Assembly: GCA_964626565.1 (NCBI GenBank)
Contig: CAZVFX010000019.1
Coordinates: forward strand, 1 to 64,000
From: CAZVFX01 sp964626565
Lineage (GTDB): Bacteria > Myxococcota_A > UBA9042 > CAIXZC01
Reading direction: 5' to 3'
Length of the DNA: 64,000 nt
This document shows positions 17,087-26,503 of this stretch, piece by piece (positions within the stretch are counted from its first letter, which is position 1; the number at the start of each line of letters is the position of its first letter). Made by a program: the position numbers and the translations under genes. The notes below the pieces were generated by a model. That model did not search any database and was not told the DNA's origin. It worked only from the letters and a program-made list of their open reading frames with translations.

Positions 17087-18079
17087 CTAGAATGCGACGC
17101 AGTAACCCCAACTGTCGCAGTAGGCTCCCCACGGGCAATCGTTATCATCGATGCAAATGTAGACGTCGGCGCAGGTGCCGTTGAGGCAAACCTGGTTGGC
17201 GCCGCAGTCGTAGTCGTCCATGCACCCTGTGATGTACGGCCAGCAGTAGCCGTCGTAGCCGCAGTAGTAGTCATTGGGGCAATCCATGTCGGAGTAGCAC
17301 CCGAGCGAGTAGCAGTTGCCATCAGACGCACAGTAGAAATCGTTGGGGCAGTCATGGTCTGAGTAGCAATCGTCGAACTCGGCCACCACCGCGTAGCAGG
17401 AGCCATCGGTGGCGCACATATAGCCGGGGTCACAGCCAAACTCGAAGCAAGTGGCCTCCTTACAGAAACTGTCAGGCGTACAATACTGGCCGTACGGGCA
17501 CTCGTAGTCATCCTGGCAATCACCGCCGAAGTGGCACATGGCGTCCGCACCACAGAAGTAGGCGTTGGAGTTGGAGCAGAAGCCGTTGGGCATACAAACC
17601 GAAGTGGCGCCCGGGCAATCGAAGTCGTCCATGCACGAGCTCCAGCAATCCGAATCGTACCAACAATCGGCAACCTGGGTTTCGAGGCAGAAGCCGGAAG
17701 CGTCGCAGTAGAATCCGTAGGGGCAATCGTAGTCGGTGTAACATCCTTCGGTCTGAGTACATGCGCCCTGGTGGCAGACATATCCGTAACCAATGCTCTC
17801 CTGGCATTCCCAATCGTAGCTACATTCATTGTACTGGACGCAGGAGCCGTCCATGGCGCAGAAGTAACCGGGCAGGCAGTCTCCGTCGGAGTAGCAGCCG
17901 CCCACATAGCGACAGTAGTCGCCGGTGGTGCAGTACATGTCGTACGGACAATCAAAGTCGTCCCAGCACTCCACGTACACGGGTTCATAAGGACTTTCGA
18001 CGACCACGCAGGAAGGGGCAGCAAAGAACCCCGCTGCGATGACCAAACTCAAAAGGGCCAAATATTTAATGGTTTTCAT
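17087..18079 (-). CDS. Cys-rich repeat lipoprotein
   Basis: 330 residues from the ATG at 18079, with GGAGG seven bases upstream; an upstream ATG at 18142 lacks a ribosome site. A signal peptide with lipobox-like AAPSC (Cys near 24) is followed by about ten tandem modules of roughly 25-30 residues, each close to C-Y-x-D-x-D-C-P-x-x-x-Y-C-x-x-x-G-x-C (for instance CYTDYDCPYGFYCDASGFC). The pattern resembles small disulfide-rich Dickkopf/EB-type modules. It is rich in Tyr, Asp and Cys, with no catalytic motif. It is probably a rigid surface stalk or ligand-binding protein; the same module appears in the N-terminal part of the selenoprotein about 1 kb away. Confidence 0.65.
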   Translation of the reverse strand: MKTIKYLALLSLVIAAGFFAAPSCVVVESPYEPVYVECWDDFDCPYDMYCTTGDYCRYVGGCYSDGDCLPGYFCAMDGSCVQYNECSYDWECQESIGYGYVCHQGACTQTEGCYTDYDCPYGFYCDASGFCLETQVADCWYDSDCWSSCMDDFDCPGATSVCMPNGFCSNSNAYFCGADAMCHFGGDCQDDYECPYGQYCTPDSFCKEATCFEFGCDPGYMCATDGSCYAVVAEFDDCYSDHDCPNDFYCASDGNCYSLGCYSDMDCPNDYYCGYDGYCWPYITGCMDDYDCGANQVCLNGTCADVYICIDDNDCPWGAYCDSWGYCVAF

Positions 18080-18193
18080 TTTCTTCCTCCGGAACCAAAT
18101 CTTATCAGAGATGCGAATCTCTGCAAGCAGGTTATCAAACATGCCCCCAAAGACGGCCCCCTTCCGGATTCCTTCAATCTTTCCCGCAACTGC

Positions 18194-19672
18194 TCATGCC
18201 TTGCCCACTGCATCGGCCCAGAGCGCCAGCATACCGTCGATGCGAGAGCGATCGGCGGAGGGGGAGAACTCACGGTCAAGCTGCCAAACTCGGGCCAGGT
18301 CGCGGGTGTCGGTCCAATACCCCACCCCCAGGCCGGCGAGGAACGCCGCGCCCAAACCGGTGGTCTCCAACTGCCGTGGCCGGCGGATGGTGGTACCCAG
18401 CACGTCCGCCTGGGTCTGCATCAACAGATCGTTGGCAGCCGCGCCTCCGTCCACGCGCACGGTGGAAAGGCTGCCGCCCAGGTCTTCGGCCATCGCACGC
18501 ATGATGTCGCCGTTCTGCAAAGCGATCCCGTCCAGCACTGCTCGGGCCAGATGGGCCCGGGTCGTGCCCCGGGTGACGCCCAGCAGAGCGCCCCTGGCGG
18601 AAGGGCGCCAATGGGGTGCACCCAAGCCGGTAAGCGCAGGGACAAACACCACCCCTCCCGAGTCAGGGACCGACGCGGCGAGAGCCTCGACCTCCGGAGC
18701 GCTCGAAATGAGGCCCAGGCCATCCCGCAGCCACTGCACCGCGGCCCCGGCGATAAATGCGCTTCCCTCGAATGCGTAAGCCGCCTCGTCGCCGATGCGC
18801 CAGCCGACGGTAGTCAACAATCCGTGTTCTGAAGCGGCGGGTTTGGCCCCGATGTTCACTAACATGAATGCGCCGGTCCCAAAGGTGATCTTGCCTTCCC
18901 CAACACCAAAACAGACCTGTCCAAAAAGCGCGGCCTGTTGGTCCCCCGCCATTCCCGCAATGGGGATTCCGTCCGGCAGACCGGGCACCCCCCGAGTCCT
19001 GCCCACTGTTCCGGAGTTGTCCACGATTCGGGGCAAGACACTCGCCGGGACTCCAAGGATCTCCATCAACTCCTCGTCCCAATCCATCGTCTCAAGATCC
19101 ATGAGGAGGGTACGCGAGGCGTTGGACACATCTGTAACGTGCTCGTCCCCACTGGTAAGCCGGGCAACGAGATAACTGTCTACCGTACCGAAAGCCAGCC
19201 GCCCCTGGTCCGCCAGCGCGCTCGCTTCCGGGTTATTGGCGAATATCCACGCCAGCTTGGTGCCGGAGAAGTATGGGTCCAGCACCAGCCCCGCTTTGCG
19301 CCGGAAAACCGGCTCCAGGCCCCGCTCTTTCAGCCCGGCGCATATGTCGGCGGTGCGACGGCACTGCCAGACAATGGCATTTTGCACCGGACGCAACGTT
19401 GTGCGCTCCCAGACAACGGTTGTCTCACGCTGGTTGGTTATTCCGATCGCGGCTATGGCCGCGGCATCAACTCCGGTGGACTCGAGGGCCTCGCCGATGG
19501 CCACCGTCGTGCTCTCCCAGATGTCGTTGGGGTCGTGCTCCACCCAGCCAGCCTGAGGAAATATCTGGCGAAACTCGCGGTAGCCTTTGCCTATCACCTT
19601 GCTGTCCCGGTCGACGAGCAGCACGGTGGTTCCGGTTGTCCCTTGGTCTATGGCCATCACGTATTCTGACAT
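18194..19672 (-). CDS. glpK: Glycerol kinase
   Basis: 492 residues, full length for the family. The ATG at 19672 is chosen over an upstream one at 19738 because AGGAGGGG precedes it and MSEYVMAIDQGTTGTT is the usual N-terminus. FGGY-family features: DQGTTGTT phosphate-binding loop, ITNQRETTVVW, a TDVSNASRTLL segment, AGMAGDQQAALFGQ and FGTGAFMLVNIG. It phosphorylates glycerol with ATP to sn-glycerol 3-phosphate in the cytoplasm. No glpF or glpD is adjacent, so glycerol uptake and oxidation must be encoded elsewhere. Confidence 0.93.
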   Translation of the reverse strand: MSEYVMAIDQGTTGTTVLLVDRDSKVIGKGYREFRQIFPQAGWVEHDPNDIWESTTVAIGEALESTGVDAAAIAAIGITNQRETTVVWERTTLRPVQNAIVWQCRRTADICAGLKERGLEPVFRRKAGLVLDPYFSGTKLAWIFANNPEASALADQGRLAFGTVDSYLVARLTSGDEHVTDVSNASRTLLMDLETMDWDEELMEILGVPASVLPRIVDNSGTVGRTRGVPGLPDGIPIAGMAGDQQAALFGQVCFGVGEGKITFGTGAFMLVNIGAKPAASEHGLLTTVGWRIGDEAAYAFEGSAFIAGAAVQWLRDGLGLISSAPEVEALAASVPDSGGVVFVPALTGLGAPHWRPSARGALLGVTRGTTRAHLARAVLDGIALQNGDIMRAMAEDLGGSLSTVRVDGGAAANDLLMQTQADVLGTTIRRPRQLETTGLGAAFLAGLGVGYWTDTRDLARVWQLDREFSPSADRSRIDGMLALWADAVGKA

Positions 19673-19717
19673 GAGCCCTTCCCCTCCTTTTTTTTCAGTT
19701 CGGCCCATACATGCTAC

Positions 19718-19725
19718 ATTATAAT
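19718..19725. promoter_or_regulatory. Palindromic -10-like box between glpK and the DUF3467 gene
   Basis: ATTATAAT is its own reverse complement and so gives a perfect TATAAT on both strands, in the 88-base gap between divergent starts. No good -35 box is visible on either side. It could be a shared or bidirectional promoter core; weak evidence. Confidence 0.3.
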
Positions 19726-19760
19726 CGAGATAGTGCAACCGCTTCGCGGAGGGCCTAGGA

Positions 19761-20072
19761 ATGGACGACGGAAAGAAGAAACCGGGAAAAACCGGTAGGA
19801 TGAACCTGCAACTCCATATCGACGATGAGATCGCTCAGGGAGTTTACGCCAATTTTGCGGTGGTGAACCACACCCCAACTGAGTTCATGATGGACTTTGT
19901 CTTCATGCAGCCCCAGCAGCCCAGAGGCAAGGTGCTGTCCAGGGTGGTCACCTCTCCGGTCCACGCCAAGCGATTCATGCTGGCCTTGACGGAGAACATG
20001 AAGAAGTACGAGCAACGGTTCGGCGAAGTGAAACTGCCCAAGGCAAAGCCATCGGAGCCTGTCATACACTGA
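19761..20072 (+). CDS. DUF3467 family protein
   Basis: 103 residues, ATG with GGAGG at a normal distance. The body follows the DUF3467 pattern: HIDDEIAQGVYANFAVVNHTPTEF, then a strand with DFVFMQP, then KVLSRVVTSPVHAKRFMLAL and a helix NMKKYEQRFGE. It is a small cytoplasmic protein of unknown function, found widely in deltaproteobacteria and related phyla. It is divergent from glpK, and the next gene begins nine bases after its stop. Confidence 0.82.
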   Translation: MDDGKKKPGKTGRMNLQLHIDDEIAQGVYANFAVVNHTPTEFMMDFVFMQPQQPRGKVLSRVVTSPVHAKRFMLALTENMKKYEQRFGEVKLPKAKPSEPVIH

Positions 20073-20080
20073 GGTCACCT

Positions 20081-20905
20081 TTGAATCGTGACGCAAATCG
20101 GCCTTCGTCTGCAGTTCGAGCCGCCCGGCTTAGCGCCGCAGTGTGTGTTTTGCTCGCCCTGTTTCCAATCCGGGCCGCGGGCTGGGAAGGGGCTAAGGAA
20201 GTGATCCACGGTAGTTCCCGCGTGCTGGAGAAAGGCGAGACCATGGTGGGCGTCATTTCGCCCTTGGCCTACGGCCTCCACGAGCGGGTTACCGCGTTCA
20301 CCCACCCGGCGCTGCACCTGCTGCTCACGCCCAACGTATGGGGAAGGCTGGCCGTGCTCGAAGGAAGGGCAGGCGCGGCTCTCGAGACGGGCTACCAGCA
20401 GAGCTTCCTTTCGCTGTCGTCGGTATCGGACGCAAGCAAAGACCACTATCCCGGGTTCTTTCAACTGGGTGCGGTGTACTCCCAACTGATTAACGACGAC
20501 CTGCAAGTCAATACCGCAGCAGGCTACCTCGTGGACATCGATCCCGGGGAAGATACCGCAAGTGCGTACCAGACCGGATTCTACTACCGGGTAGGGACCA
20601 ACCTGGTGGTCAAACGTCGCAACCTGCTGCTGGCCGAGTTGCGCGGCAAAGTGATGGCGGGATCGGATCCGTCGATTCCCACAGGCACGCTGACGTTCGC
20701 GCGCCAGCTTGGGCGCATGCGGGTGGGCATCGGCGTGTCGGTGGGAGAGTTCATCATCCGCACCGGCTACGAGGATGTTGCCGTAGAGGGCGACGAAGAG
20801 ACGGCAGATGAGACAACCGGAGGGTCGACAGAGGAATCCGCCAGAAAGACAACCGAGGAAACCATCAACATCTATCCATACTTCGACTTGTGGTGGCGAT
20901 TCTAG
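20081..20905 (+). CDS. Probable outer-membrane or periplasmic protein of unknown function
   Basis: 274 residues. The start is a TTG with GAGGT just upstream, next to the stop of the DUF3467 gene. An N-terminal signal (LSAAVCVLLALFPIRAAG) is followed by alternating strands typical of small outer-membrane barrels (ETMVGVISPLAYGLHERV, AGAALETGYQQSFLSL, GFYYRVGTNLVVKRRNLL). There is an acidic, Thr-rich insert near residues 235-262 and a C-terminal YFDLWWRF, an aromatic end like many barrels. No family was recognised. Confidence 0.55.
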   Translation: MNRDANRPSSAVRAARLSAAVCVLLALFPIRAAGWEGAKEVIHGSSRVLEKGETMVGVISPLAYGLHERVTAFTHPALHLLLTPNVWGRLAVLEGRAGAALETGYQQSFLSLSSVSDASKDHYPGFFQLGAVYSQLINDDLQVNTAAGYLVDIDPGEDTASAYQTGFYYRVGTNLVVKRRNLLLAELRGKVMAGSDPSIPTGTLTFARQLGRMRVGIGVSVGEFIIRTGYEDVAVEGDEETADETTGGSTEESARKTTEETINIYPYFDLWWRF

Positions 20906-20934
20906 AAGCTCTTAGGGGCAAGGACAAGGAAGAG

Positions 20935-21414
20935 ATGATCGAGGTAGTCCTCGTACAACCCGAAATTCCTCAGAACACCGGATCGATCGCACGCATGTGC
21001 GCGGCCACGGGCGTAAAACTCCATCTGGTTGGTCCCCTGGGCTTCTCCTTGGATGACAGGTATTTGAAACGGGCGGGCCTCGACTATTGGCCCGACGTCT
21101 GCCTCGGTGTGCACCGAGATTTCGAATCCCTCCTCAACGTTCTGGGAGATCGCCCTCTCTATCTGTTGACCAAAAAGGCCAGCACTGTGTACACGGCCTT
21201 GGATTGCACCGAGGACGACATCTACGTGTTCGGCTCCGAGAGCGTGGGCCTTCCCGACGAGATGCTCGAACGCTTTCAGGAGCAAACCCTCCGCATTCCG
21301 ATCCGCCCGGGGGTCAGAAGCCTCAACATGGCATCGGCCGTTCACATCATCACCTACCACGCGCTCGCCTCCCTGGAATTTCCTGGAATTCCCAGCCCCC
21401 AGATCGCTGGATAA
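20935..21414 (+). CDS. trmL: tRNA (cytidine/uridine-34) 2'-O-methyltransferase, SPOUT family
   Basis: 159 residues from the ATG at 20935 (AAGGAAG upstream); this gives the usual TrmL length, whereas the longer frame starts inside the previous gene. SPOUT motifs are clear: EVVLVQPEIPQNTGSIARMCAA at the N-terminus, GPLGFSLDDRYLKRAGLDYW, then FGSESVGLPDEML and IPIRPGVRSLNMASAVHII, which form the SAM-binding trefoil knot. The enzyme methylates the ribose of the wobble base of certain leucine tRNAs. Confidence 0.9.
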   Translation: MIEVVLVQPEIPQNTGSIARMCAATGVKLHLVGPLGFSLDDRYLKRAGLDYWPDVCLGVHRDFESLLNVLGDRPLYLLTKKASTVYTALDCTEDDIYVFGSESVGLPDEMLERFQEQTLRIPIRPGVRSLNMASAVHIITYHALASLEFPGIPSPQIAG

Positions 21415-21510
21415 CCACACCAACACCATCTCATTGCCTATATTTCGGCCTGTTCTGGAGCCATAAGCCGGGAAAACCTACAGGTGTATAGGTTTCCGCA
21501 TTTTTTTATC

Positions 21511-21538
21511 TTGACAGGGCATCGGTCCTCCCCATAGT
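21511..21538 (+). promoter_or_regulatory. Sigma-70-type promoter of the HU gene
   Basis: A perfect TTGACA, 16 bases, then CATAGT (four of six), about 70 bases before the HU start in the 194-base gap after trmL. Confidence 0.6.
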
Positions 21539-21608
21539 TTGACACTGTTCTCACGGGTGATTTACGAACGTCGCAATCAATCTGACAAGGGAAACTGGAG
21601 GATGCAAA

Positions 21609-21884
21609 ATGACTAAAGCGGAACTGATCGAGAAACTACACGTCGTCGCACCGGCAGACCTGAACAAGAAGCAGACGGGAGAACTGGTCAACGCCATGTT
21701 CGACGTCCTTGGCACTGCCATCAAAAAGGACGGCCGGTTCTCGTACCCCGGGTTCGGCACTTTCACCGTAAAAAAGCGCAAGTCCCGGAAGGGCCGCAAC
21801 CCTCGCACGGGCACAGCGATAACCATCAAGGCTTCCAAGACGGTCACCTTCAAGCCTGCCCCTTCCTTCAAGGATGAACTCTAG
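21609..21884 (+). CDS. HU-family DNA-binding protein
   Basis: 91 residues, the family's normal size, with CTGGAGG upstream. It opens with MTKAELIEKL, has the arm region FSYPGFGTFTVKKRKSRKGRNP and ends TVTFKPAPSFKDEL. HU/IHF-type dimers bend DNA and organise the nucleoid. A single gene does not show whether it works as a homodimer (HU) or IHF-like; the sequence fits HU. It has its own promoter and is convergent with the GGDEF gene, with a 9-base gap. Confidence 0.93.
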   Translation: MTKAELIEKLHVVAPADLNKKQTGELVNAMFDVLGTAIKKDGRFSYPGFGTFTVKKRKSRKGRNPRTGTAITIKASKTVTFKPAPSFKDEL

Positions 21885-21893
21885 GCAATTCGC

Positions 21894-23444
21894 TTACTGA
21901 CGATCTCTCTCAGTTCTGACGGTAGTCGAACCTCCGCCCATGCGGGGGCCCGGGCTTTTCTCCGTATCGGGTCCGGTGCTCTGCAAAGGCGGTGCCTCGC
22001 CATAGGCGATGACCCGGTTGCGCCCTGCGGTCTTGGCCATGAGCAGGCCGTGGTCGGCCATATCCAGCAATTCCTTAGCGGAGCGGGGGTCATCTTCGGT
22101 GGAGGCCACTCCGACACTTATGGTGACTGACAGCCCGACAACTCCTTCCTTGACTCCCTTGGGAATGGTGGCCACGCTGACTCGCAGTTTTTCCGCTACT
22201 GCGACCGCCTCTTTGCGGGTGGTGCGAGGCAACAGCACCGCGAACTCCTCGCCGCCGTACCTGGCCAAGGTGTCCACCTTACGTACCTGGCTCTGGATGA
22301 CCTGCCCGACGTGCGCCAGCACTTCGTCGCCGATAAGGTGGCCATAGTCGTCGTTGAATTGCTTGAAGTGGTCCACATCTATCATCATGCAAGCCAGGGT
22401 AATGCCGAAACGCCCGGCCCGGTCCCACTCGTTGTTGAGCCGGGTTTCGAGAACCCGCCGGTTATAGAGGCCGGTGAGCTCGTCATGACGGGCCAGGTCC
22501 TGGGTCTTCTGGTACAGCAGGGAGTTGGCCACCGCCCCGGCCACCTGGTTGGCGATGACGTGAAAAAGCCCAATATCGTCAAAAGTGAATCCATCCACCG
22601 TGGCTCTGTTCAGCAGCATCACACCCACGCACCTGTCAGCCGCGAGCAGCGGCATGATGAGGGCTGAACCGGTCAGTCTCAACTTCCCCCGAAAGTGCAT
22701 AAATCGGTCATCTTTTTCGAGATTCCTCAGGTACAGCATGGTCTTCTTCTCAAAGACTGTGCCCGACACACCCTCGCCACGCTGGAACGTCATCCCCTGG
22801 ATCTGCTGATCCAGGCTGCCGAAACCGTGGGTAGTGACCACATTCAAGGCGTCCTTTCGTTCATCAAAGACCAGCATGGCTGCGCGGTCGAGGGCCAACG
22901 ACTTGCCCGACGCCTTGAAGAAGGAGCTGAACAGCGGCGCCAGTTCCAGGGTGGAGCCTAACGCCCGGCTGGAGGAGAACAACACGTTTAACTCTCTCAG
23001 GCGGCCCTCGAGTTGGCTGTTGGCCGAAGTCAGCAACTTGCTCTGCTCGGCCAGCTCAGCTTTGAGCTTCAACTCTTTCTGGGTCCACTGGAGCTCACGG
23101 TCGGTGTCAATAACGTTGACGTTGAGGTCGGTGAGTTTCTGGAGCAGTACGTTGATGCCGCTGCCCAGGCTTCCGACTTCGTCATCTCCCGTTTCGCACC
23201 TCACGACGTAGTTGCCTTCCGATACCCGCCTGAGGGTGGTCCTCATGTCCGCGACGCGACTGGAAAACTGAAAATGGACAAAGAAGGCCACGGCCGCGAC
23301 GGTCAACGCACCGAGCCCGACGATTATGAGTGTTTCCAGAACGGGCGCCGACGCCTCGTAAAGGTAGGCGACGATGGCCGCCATGACGAAACCGGTGCCC
23401 ACACAAGACAGCACTGTGGCGAGCAATCGTTTCTTTGGTTCCAT
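21894..23444 (-). CDS. Membrane diguanylate cyclase with GAF domain
   Basis: 516 residues from the ATG at 23444 (an upstream frame to 23513 has no ribosome site). Two transmembrane helices lie in residues 5-60 (VLSCVGTGFVMAAIVAYL and TLIIVGLGALTVAAVAFFV), then a HAMP-like segment and coiled coil, a GAF domain (about 150-310) and a GGDEF domain (about 325-490) with active-site YGGEEF. The inhibitory I-site RKVD lies five residues before it, so product feedback is likely. It makes c-di-GMP from two GTP. The Pro/Gly-rich C-terminal 30 residues look disordered. Confidence 0.88.
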   Translation of the reverse strand: MEPKKRLLATVLSCVGTGFVMAAIVAYLYEASAPVLETLIIVGLGALTVAAVAFFVHFQFSSRVADMRTTLRRVSEGNYVVRCETGDDEVGSLGSGINVLLQKLTDLNVNVIDTDRELQWTQKELKLKAELAEQSKLLTSANSQLEGRLRELNVLFSSSRALGSTLELAPLFSSFFKASGKSLALDRAAMLVFDERKDALNVVTTHGFGSLDQQIQGMTFQRGEGVSGTVFEKKTMLYLRNLEKDDRFMHFRGKLRLTGSALIMPLLAADRCVGVMLLNRATVDGFTFDDIGLFHVIANQVAGAVANSLLYQKTQDLARHDELTGLYNRRVLETRLNNEWDRAGRFGITLACMMIDVDHFKQFNDDYGHLIGDEVLAHVGQVIQSQVRKVDTLARYGGEEFAVLLPRTTRKEAVAVAEKLRVSVATIPKGVKEGVVGLSVTISVGVASTEDDPRSAKELLDMADHGLLMAKTAGRNRVIAYGEAPPLQSTGPDTEKSPGPRMGGGSTTVRTERDRQ

Positions 23445-23544
23445 TATCGAACCACACCGTTCCCTGCGGGGCTTTCCCAACATAATCATAGTGGGCATGG
23501 CCCGGGTTTGCAACGATGGGCTGCGAGGCCGGAGAGCCTTTGGC

Positions 23545-26328
23545 TCAGACCTTCTTCAGCGCGGCTTGGGCTGCAGCCAGTCTCGCCACCGGTACACGCG
23601 GCGGTGAGCAGGACACGTAGTCGAGGCCCACCGAATGGAAGAAATGGACGGAGGACGGGTCACCGCCGTGCTCGCCGCATATGCCCAGCTTGATACCGGG
23701 GCGAGTCTGGCGCCCTTTCTCCACCGCGATGCGCACGAGTTCACCAACACCTTCGGCGTCCAGCGACTCGAACGGGTCGGCTGCGATGAGCTTGTGTTCC
23801 GCATAGTAGGTCAAGAAACTGGCCGCGTCATCCCGGGAGATGCCCAACGCAGTCTGCGTCAAGTCGTTGGTACCGAAAGAGAAGAACTGCGCTTCCCCGG
23901 CAATCTTGTCCGCGGTCACTGCAGCCCGGGGCAGCTCTATCATGGTGCCCACCAGAAAATCGACCTGCGCTCCCCGCTCGGAGAACACCAGTTCAGCGAC
24001 CTCGAGCACCGCCTCCTTCTGAAGGCGCAACTCGTTGACGTTGCCCACCAGCGGGATCATTATCTCAGGGTGCACGGTCGCACCTTCCGCCTGGGCTTCA
24101 ACAGCCGCCTCGAGAACGGCTCGTGCCTGCATGCGGGTGATCTCGGGGTAAACGATGCCGAGCCGGCAGCCCCGATGCCCCAGCATGGGGTTTGATTCGG
24201 TAAGCGCCTTTACCTTGTGGCGCACCACATCGGCGCCAACCCCCATTTCCTCGGCCATTTCCACGATCTGGTCGTCTTCGTGAGGGAGGAACTCGTGGAG
24301 CGGCGGATCGAGGGTCCGAACCGTCACCGGGTATCCGCTCATGGCAGTGAAGATCCCCTTGAAGTCGGCCCGCTGCATGGGCAGCAGTTTAGCCAGGGCA
24401 GCCTCCCGATCCTCGGTATCGTCGGCCAGAATCATCTCCCTGACCGCCTTGATCCGCTCTCCGCTGAAGAACATGTGCTCGGTGCGGCACAGGCCTATAC
24501 CGATCGCACCATTCAGACGGGCAAATTCGGCCGCGTCAGGTTCGTCAGCGTTGGTCCTTACTCCCAGCCGCTTGAACTCGTCGCACCATTCCATGAGCTT
24601 GGAGTAGTGATAATAGATATCCGTGTTGTCCCGGGGCTCCCGTTGTGACAGAGTGGCGTTGAGGGCTTCCGACTCCATGGTGCGCAGCCGCCCCTCGATA
24701 ATCTGCCCTTCGAAGCCGTCCAGCGAGAGCCAGTCTCCCTCGGAGTAGGTCTTGCCTGCCACGCCGAGGGTCCCTGCAGCGTAGTCGATATCCAGGTCGG
24801 CGCAACCGACCACGCAAACCTTACCCATCTGCCTTCCCACCAGGGCCGCGTGTGAGGTCATGCCCCCGCGGGCAGTGAGCACGCCCTGTGCCAGGCGCAT
24901 CCCCTTGATGTCTTCAGGGGAGGTCTCGTGGCGAACGAGAAGCAGAGGATCGGCCCACTCTCTGGCCGCTCTATCAGCGGCTGCCGCGGAGAAAACGATC
25001 CGCCCGGACGTGGCGCCGGGGCCTGCGGGCAGTCCACGTGCGAGAAGCCGGCCCGCGGCCAGTGCGCTCTTCTTCTCTTCGTCGTGAAAAATCGGCTTGA
25101 GAACCTGGTCGAGCTGGTCGGGGGAAACTCGCACCACCGCCTCGGCCGCGTCGATGAGCCCTTCGTCAACCATGTCCACAGCAATACGGACCGCGGCATA
25201 GCCGGTACGCTTGCCCACCCGGGTCTGTAGCATGTAGAGCCGGCCCTTCTGGATGGTGAACTCCACGTCCTGCATGTCCCGGTAGTGCTTTTCGAGACGT
25301 TCGTATATCTGCATGAGCTGGTTGTACGCGTCCGCGTTGAATTCCTCGAGGGAAGGGTAGTCCACCTGGCGCTTATCTTCGGAGAGGCCCATCTCGCCGG
25401 CCCGCTTGCGGGAGTCGGCCAGAGTAAGCTCCAACGGCGTCCGGATGCCGGCGACTACGTCTTCGCCCTGGGCGTTGATGAGGAACTCCCCGTTGGGACG
25501 TTTTTCGCCGGTGCCCGAATCTCTCGTGAAGCCCACGCCGGTGGCGCACTCAACGCCCATGTTGCCGAACACCATGGCCTGCACGTTCACCGCGGTGCCC
25601 CAATCGTGGTCGAAATCGTTCATGTCGCGGTAGACGACTGCGCGCTCGTTCATCCACGAGCCGAACACGGCGCCTACGGATCCCCAGAGCTGCTCCATCG
25701 GATCGTCCGGAAAGTCCTTACCGGCCTGCTCCTTGACGATGGCTTTAAACGTCCCCACCAGAGCCCGCAGGTCCTCCCACGGCAAGTCGACGTCGGAGCT
25801 GACGCCTCGCTCGTCCTTCAGACGCTGCAGTTCCAACTCGAACGGGTCGTGGTCGGTTTCCGAGGCTGCCTTCACGCCCATGACCACGTCCCCATACATC
25901 TGCACGAAACGGCGGTACGCGTCGTAGGCGAAGCGGGGGTCCCCGGAGCTCTCGATGAGCCCCTGCACCGTGGTATCGTTAAGACCCAGGTTCAACACCG
26001 TATCCATCATGCCGGGCATGGAAACCCGGGCGCCGGAACGCACCGACAGCAGAAGCGGATTGACGGCAGAGCCGAATTCGGCGTCCATTTCCACTTCCAC
26101 GAACTTCAACGCATCCTCGACCTGAGCCCTCAGCCCTTCCGGGTACTGGTTGCCGTTGGCATAAAAGTGGGTGCAGACGGTGGTGGGGATGGTGAACCCG
26201 GCCGGCACCGGGATACCCAGGCCACACATCTCGGCCAGGTTGGCCCCTTTGCCGCCCAGCAGGTTCTTCAATCCGGCGTTGCCCTCTGCCTTATCAGTCG
26301 CGAATCTGTAAACGAGTTGTTCTGTCAT
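23545..26328 (-). CDS. ppdK: Pyruvate, phosphate dikinase
   Basis: 927 residues, full length. The N-terminal ATP-grasp half shows LLGGKGANLAEM, SVRSGARVSMPGMMDTVLNLGLN and GNMGVECATGVGFTRDSGTG. The phosphohistidine domain has GGMTSHAALVGRQMGKVCVVG with the catalytic His. The PEP/pyruvate barrel has GIGLCRTEHMFF, GHRGCRLGI and SFGTNDLTQTALGISRDDA. It interconverts ATP, phosphate and pyruvate with AMP, PPi and PEP, in gluconeogenesis or PPi-linked glycolysis. GGAGAG lies upstream of the ATG. It is divergent from an outer-membrane protein gene. Confidence 0.95.
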   Translation of the reverse strand: MTEQLVYRFATDKAEGNAGLKNLLGGKGANLAEMCGLGIPVPAGFTIPTTVCTHFYANGNQYPEGLRAQVEDALKFVEVEMDAEFGSAVNPLLLSVRSGARVSMPGMMDTVLNLGLNDTTVQGLIESSGDPRFAYDAYRRFVQMYGDVVMGVKAASETDHDPFELELQRLKDERGVSSDVDLPWEDLRALVGTFKAIVKEQAGKDFPDDPMEQLWGSVGAVFGSWMNERAVVYRDMNDFDHDWGTAVNVQAMVFGNMGVECATGVGFTRDSGTGEKRPNGEFLINAQGEDVVAGIRTPLELTLADSRKRAGEMGLSEDKRQVDYPSLEEFNADAYNQLMQIYERLEKHYRDMQDVEFTIQKGRLYMLQTRVGKRTGYAAVRIAVDMVDEGLIDAAEAVVRVSPDQLDQVLKPIFHDEEKKSALAAGRLLARGLPAGPGATSGRIVFSAAAADRAAREWADPLLLVRHETSPEDIKGMRLAQGVLTARGGMTSHAALVGRQMGKVCVVGCADLDIDYAAGTLGVAGKTYSEGDWLSLDGFEGQIIEGRLRTMESEALNATLSQREPRDNTDIYYHYSKLMEWCDEFKRLGVRTNADEPDAAEFARLNGAIGIGLCRTEHMFFSGERIKAVREMILADDTEDREAALAKLLPMQRADFKGIFTAMSGYPVTVRTLDPPLHEFLPHEDDQIVEMAEEMGVGADVVRHKVKALTESNPMLGHRGCRLGIVYPEITRMQARAVLEAAVEAQAEGATVHPEIMIPLVGNVNELRLQKEAVLEVAELVFSERGAQVDFLVGTMIELPRAAVTADKIAGEAQFFSFGTNDLTQTALGISRDDAASFLTYYAEHKLIAADPFESLDAEGVGELVRIAVEKGRQTRPGIKLGICGEHGGDPSSVHFFHSVGLDYVSCSPPRVPVARLAAAQAALKKV

Positions 26329-26426
26329 CGGCTCTCTCCATACATTTAAAAAGGCCGCGCAACTATAGACAATAAGAAACGGTTTTCAAGGAAAAACTTG
26401 GGGGCTCGACAAGGACGGTGGCTCAG

Positions 26427-26455
26427 TTGACCGACCCACGTTTCTATGTTATGAC
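26427..26455 (+). promoter_or_regulatory. Possible sigma-70-type promoter
   Basis: TTGACC, 17 bases, TATGAC, about 50 bases before the outer-membrane protein start at 26504, in the divergent gap with ppdK. Confidence 0.4.
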
Positions 26456-26503
26456 TTCTTGCGGCCGACAACGGCTTCCCTTGAACAGCATTAGGAGGAC
26501 AAT

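Noticed and set aside
25285..26349. 354-codon frame antisense to ppdK
   Set aside because: Shadow of a highly conserved gene; His/Val-rich composition typical of antisense frames.
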